Origin: Rosa chinensis
Taxonomy: Eukaryota; Streptophyta; Magnoliopsida; Rosales; Rosaceae
Direction of reading: 5' to 3'
Assembly: GCF_002994745.2 (NCBI RefSeq)
Contig: NC_037091.1
Location: forward strand, 8,676,001 to 8,740,000
Length of the DNA stretch: 64,000 nucleotides
The position numbers were made by a program, and so were the translations under genes. Shown here one piece after another: positions 59,778 to 64,000 of this stretch (position 1 is the stretch's first letter; each line of letters opens with the position of its first letter). The notes beneath the pieces were generated by a model that had not been told where the DNA came from, searched no databases, and saw only the letters and a list, made by a program, of their open reading frames with translations.

Positions 59778-60690
59778 ATGGAGAGTCGAAATCGAGGCAC
59801 CCTCGTCGAAATAAACGTCGATTTCGAGGCACTCTCATCGAAATAGACTTCGATTTCGAGGCATCGTCGTCGAAATAGAAGTCGATTTCGAGGCACCTTC
59901 GTCGGGAAATAAAAGTCGATTTCAAGGCACCCTCATTGAAATAGACTTCGATTTCGAGGCAGCCTCGTCGAAATGGACGCCGATGTCGAGGCACCTTCAT
60001 CGAAATAAACGTTGATTTCAAGGCACCCTCTTCAAAATAGACGTCGACGTCGAGGCGCCTTCGTCGAAATAGACGCCGACGTTGAGGCACCCTCGTCGAG
60101 AAGGACGCCGACACCGACGAAGTCTCGAGGCACCCTCGTCGAAATGGACACCTACGTCGAGGCACCCTTGTCGAAATGGACACCTACGCCGACGTCGAGA
60201 CACCCTTGCCTTCATTAAAATAGACTCCTACGCCGACCCGAGGTTGACACTGACGTCGAGGCACCCTAGTCAAGGTTGGCGCCAACGTCGAGGTCAGCGC
60301 TAAGGTGAAGTTATGGAGAAAAATGCTCGACGTCGACGCCAAGGTGAAGTTATTGAGAAAAGCCTACGCCGACGTCAAGGTTGACGCCAAGGGCTGACGA
60401 TGAGACTCCAACGTCGAGGTCGACACTGAGGTTATTGCAAAAGAAGTTATCGATGTCGAGGTTGGCGCCAACGTGGAGGTTGACACCAATGTGGAGGTTA
60501 GCACTGAGGTTATTGAGAGTGAGATCATCAACGTCGAGGCTGGCATCTTAGTTATTGAGAATGACGTCACCGACGTCGAGGCTGGTGCCGAGGTTATTGA
60601 GAAAAAGTCACCACCGTCGAGGTTGACACTGCAGACATTAAAGAAGACGTCATCAAAGCCTACGCCGACGTCGTGGTCATTGTGAAGGAG
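59778..60690 (+). repeat. GC-rich 30-33-base tandem array
   Basis: Units contain GTCGAGGCACCCTCGTCGAA and ATAGACGTCGAT. They are regular to about 60260 and then decay to GTCGAGGTTGACGCC-like units. The multiple-of-three spacing creates long spurious frames on both strands. Confidence 0.9.
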
Positions 60691-62026
60691 AAGTCACAGA
60701 ATGTTAGGTGACTAAGAAGGGAAAAGAGGAAGAGTTTCACAACAGGGTACCTCAGGCTCAGAGTCTGGTTTGAACTGCACTGGGGGCATGGCTTAGGAAC
60801 GAGGTAGCTCAGTGGGGGTAGCGAACGCAGGCGAGACTAGAAACTAAGCTTTGGTGCTAGTGGCGAGGCACCGGAGACTCCACAAGGAGACAAGTCCGCG
60901 ACGCGGAGACTTGACACTAGAATGGCTGCAAGACAAAGGCAGATTTGACTCCTGATTTTGGCACGTTGGCGTCGGCGTCGTCGACGAGATGAGATGCCGA
61001 CTCTAAACAAAGAACGAGGATCTTCTTATATGGGTCTCTACATCTTCAACATGAGGAAGGCCTAGATGAAATTCAAAGAAGGATGCCCAAAGAGAAGTAT
61101 AAAGATGTGGAGCCCATAGAGAAATTTGAGCTTTGGAAATTTTCTCTTGGGATGAATTCCCAAGGAGAAAATTTGGCGGCATTGTGGGGGTGGTCAATAA
61201 ATTTGACCCTGCAATCAAGGCAATTAAAGAGATGTAATGGCAACAGTAAATGCAACGGTTAATGTAGCTGTAAACGAGACGATAAATGCGACATTCAGTA
61301 TGGCAATCATGGCCACCAATAAGTGACGGTTATTGCAGGAGTGAATATGGCCTTAATGGTGGTGTGCCGCTCAAGTCACTGCGACTTGTTGTGCAAGTTT
61401 ACTTGCAGCCCACGCCGAAGTACACCTATAAATAGGCTGCTCGACAGCGAGGTAAATCATCGAATTCCAATTCTCTCTACTCCACTACTAAGAAACCTAC
61501 TGACTTAGGCATCGGAGAGTTTTCTGCATGTACCCCCCTCCTCGAGCCGACGGTCAAACTTCAAGTCAACGCTCGAAGGAAGCTTCTCGATTGTTCCCGG
61601 TCAACTGCCGCTCCAGTCCGCATTAATTGTTAGGTCAAACTCCTCTACGGAATTTTTCACCTCCAACAGTGACCAGATTCCGGCGGCCTATTTTATTGCC
61701 CCTAATAATACCCAGTAATCATATTATTGCCCCCAGTAGAAACATTATTGCCCCCCAGTAATATGATTATTGCCCCCAATAGAAACATTATTGGCCTCTA
61801 ATAATATAATTATTACCCCCAGTAATATGATTGTTGCCCGCAGTAGAAACATTATTGCCCCTCAATAATGTTATTATTGCCAAGTCAATTTTGAAAAGTT
61901 TGCTGGGCAAGTCAAAAAATTACCAAACCAAGCATGTAACAAGTATACAACAATACAACAATATATCAATCGGTCTGATGCCAACTCATTAAAAAGTTCA
62001 TCAAAACAAACAATGGAAAAAAAAAA

Positions 62027-62267
62027 TTGATTTGGACACCCGACTCCTCTTCTCTCCTCTTTCTGGTTGCAGATCCGGAACCTGGCGCAACAACCTACCT
62101 CTATACTTCATCTCCTCCGCCGTCGTCAAATTGGACATTTGACGTGCGGCTACTTGATTTCGAAATTGAAGCCGTGGCTCCGAATCTCAGAGTCGTCATT
62201 GTCGATGTGGCCGAACGGAACCAAACCGAGCAAGAAAAGCAGCAAGCATCAGAAAAACGCTTGCCGC
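62027..62267 (+). pseudogene. Possible captured exon in the second MULE, not recognised
   Basis: An open GC-richer stretch reads ADPEPGATTYLYTSSPPPSS and TFDVRLLDFEIEAVAPNLRV. It is interrupted by the solo LTR at 62268 and the flank resumes at 63865. By analogy with the AIP1 piece in the sister element it is probably captured host DNA. I do not recognise the source gene. Confidence 0.4.
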
Positions 62268-63864
62268 TGATAGGAGCATATTTATGTGATGTTAATAACG
62301 TTAATCTCTATACTTTCTTTGTTATTTTAGTGTATTTTCTCATAATTTATGTTGTTTATTTGTTTTATAGATATCTTGGAGCAAAGAAGGAGAAAAGAAG
62401 TAAAAGAGGGACTGAAAGGCAAAATCAGCAAATCTGCCTGTGCAAATCAGTCAAATTCAACAGATCGCTGAGACCGGCTCACAATAATTCAAAGGATGAT
62501 CTTTATATTGATGAAAAGCCTCAGATGTCTAGTTCCAGTTCTTTTTACAGCTAGTCAATATCATTTTTCTAGAAGAAGTTATGGCCGATTTAGTACAAGA
62601 AGGTCAGGCTGCACGTGAATCTGAGGTTGGACGGAAATTTATGTTTCGAAGCCCAAATCACACCGAGAAGCCTGAGGACAAGTTTGTGCTTCATATTTCA
62701 GCTTAATATGGACAAATGGCATGATGTGAATGGTTGGAATAAGTCATCAAGTTCAAGAGCTAATAGGAAAACTCCTCTTAAACACGTGAACCCTAATTCT
62801 CTTAGGTTTTGGATTTCCTACACAATAAGAAAGATGAAGGCAACCTCTAAGTATAAAAAAAGGAGATCAATCTGCAGCAGCTCTCTACCTCTCTCTTCCT
62901 CCCCTTCTTTAGTTAGTTTCATTTCTTCTATGTTTAACTAGTTTTTATTAGTTAGGGGGCTGCTTGAAGCCCCTAGACATGAACTACAAGATGATTTGAT
63001 TTTTGATTTTATTTTCTTTTAATCCAAGAAGAGACTTTTGTTTACTCCTTTTCCATTGATGAATGCTTACTCGTATGCTTTGAGTGCACGCTTAGTATGC
63101 ATGTTAGGATTCTACCGCTTTAATTGTTTGATGCCTGTGTCAATAGTTTGACTCCTCAAACCTTTTAGAGAAGTAATTGTTAGTTTTCACTATCAAGTAA
63201 ACTAAGTTCTAGGTTTAGCATGGCGCTAAGTTTATTGCGATCCCTAGTGATGTCTCAAACTCTTTCAGACCTTAATGATCTTTGCATGTTAAATCTAATA
63301 AGCGTACTTTTAGGTTGCATTGCTTGGGAATAGTCTAGGTGTAGAGCAGTTCCTGCCTAGCGTACGAAGTAAGAAAGGGTAATAGGTTGTGTTCAAGAGT
63401 ACTAAGCCAACCTGAGCATCTTCATCTAGATTGATTGAATTAGGATTGAACAAATTATCTTGTGTGTGATTTTCTGGGGTGGATGCATCTTCCCTAACTA
63501 TCTTCATCATATTGTTTTCAAACCATCTTAAAACCGGTTTTTGTTATTTTCAGCTTCTGTACTCTATATTTTCATATTTGTTTAGAATAGTAAGTTAATT
63601 CCAAAAATTACCAAATTTTGTGTACTCGACTCCCTGTGTGTCTAGTACATCTCTGTAAATTTTCATAATTTTCTGAATAGTTTAGGTTAGGTTTTTAATT
63701 AGGTTTTGACTGCTGTTCGCTAGGAACAGTGGTCACTTTTGTGACATTGTTTTGAGTAGTTATAACCTTAGTCTTCTGCGGGAAAGACCATTGTTTACCC
63801 TTGCTACAATTGACAATCTTAAGTATGAATAAGGAAAATCAATAGCTTATAAATTCAGCTATCA
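62268..63864 (+). mobile_element. Solo LTR, 1.6 kb
   Basis: It begins TGATAGGAGCATATTTATGT and ends TTCAGCTATCA, so the termini TGATAG/CTATCA are exact inverted repeats. Flanks GCCGC (62263-62267) and GCCGT (63865-63869) match at 4 of 5 bases as TSD. It has no coding capacity, and no partner LTR is in the window. Length and termini fit Ty3/Gypsy LTRs. Confidence 0.8.
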
Positions 63865-63934
63865 GCCGTCGACCTGCCCTTGCTCTCCCTCAAACCCAAA
63901 CCCGTTGCTCTCCCTCACGTTCTTTGGACAACCA

Positions 63935-64000
63935 GAAATTTTTGATCTGTAGACATGGAGGGAGGGAAGGAGGGAGGAAATTTTTGATCTGTAGACATGG
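63935..64000 (+). repeat. Short direct repeat at the window end
   Basis: GAAATTTTTGATCTGTAGAC followed by ATGG occurs at 63935 and again at 63977, separated by GGA-rich DNA, period 42. Confidence 0.9.

Larger units (their letters stand above)
58622..61668 (+). mobile_element. Non-autonomous LTR retroelement, 3.0 kb
   Basis: LTRs at 58622-59111 (490 bp) and 61183-61668 (486 bp) start TGTGGG and end CTCCAACA. A perfect TSD GTGAC lies at 58617-58621 and 61669-61673. The internal 2.07 kb has no gag or pol motif. It carries a poly-C run, four copies of CCTCGAGTAGGACAG and a long array of 30-33-base units. The presumed primer site starts TGGCTCTCCAG at 59114; I cannot name the tRNA. Confidence 0.92.
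58320..64000 (+). mobile_element. Second MULE of the 31-kb family, partial, with nested elements
   Basis: The left end GGGAAAATGATCATTTACTC matches the Pack-MULE at 30989. The CTTACCCAAACACTCTAAG block and the CCGGTCACCGGAAT region also match. After the nested LTR element, GTGACCAGATTCCGGCGGCC and the CCCCCAGTAATATGATTATT repeats (61690-61880) continue the same family. The right end and TSD lie beyond the window. Confidence 0.75.

Noticed and set aside
59659..60183. 174-codon open frame on the minus strand with Arg/Ser-rich repeats
   Set aside because: It is a by-product of the 30-33-base tandem array, whose unit is near a multiple of three; no domain and a repeat-only composition.

Overview
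This is a repeat-dominated stretch of a eudicot plant nuclear genome. There are no bacterial-type genes. What can be read is broken host genes buried in nested plant transposable elements. Plant-specific families (UGT78-type glycosyltransferase, DUF761, PPR, SOQ1, RLCK, AP2/ERF) and plant element classes (Copia, MULE, PIF/Harbinger, hAT, CACTA, florendovirus-like pararetrovirus) all point this way. A rosaceous host is plausible but is only an inference.

Layout. 1-2471 is the 3' end of a decayed Copia element. 2599-11235 is a Mutator-like element (MULE) with a perfect 9-bp target-site duplication (TSD). It is split near its left end by a second TSD-bounded, MULE-like insertion (2668-10071), which carries a degenerate endogenous pararetrovirus on the minus strand (about 3.0-9.5 kb). 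About 11.57-14.07 kb is another terminal-inverted-repeat element full of short tandem repeats. 14383-30985 is an aldo/keto reductase (AKR) pseudogene. Its first intron contains a 15.2-kb PIF/Harbinger element (14711-29903), which contains a Copia element (18662-27411), which contains a solo LTR (21690-24353). Each level has its own TSD. The AKR is cut after exon 4 by a Pack-MULE (30989-32269) carrying a piece of an actin-interacting protein 1 gene.

32844-35588 is a DUF4283/zinc-knuckle pseudogene split by a hAT element (33370-34761). 36460-42602 is a minus-strand UGT pseudogene split by an LTR retrotransposon (37021-41561). That retrotransposon has no recognisable pol; it carries host gene pieces (katanin p80 WD40, PPR) in one reading frame. 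44619-45224 is the only host gene that looks intact, a DUF761 protein. Further hAT elements and probable LINE/SINE debris follow to 50.3 kb. 50339-57006 is a CACTA element carrying exon-intron fragments of three genes (CtpA-type S41 peptidase, SOQ1, RLCK). 57278-58003 is a second AKR copy, truncated by a MULE related to the 31-kb one. That MULE (58320 to beyond the window) contains a non-autonomous LTR element (58622-61668) and a solo LTR (62268-63864).

The genes do not form a pathway. The coherent story is element-in-element nesting in and around a duplicated AKR locus and a UGT locus, and repeated capture of host gene fragments by four element types: MULE, CACTA, LTR retrotransposon and possibly a second MULE lineage. 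All boundaries and TSDs were read by eye; no database search or alignment was run.
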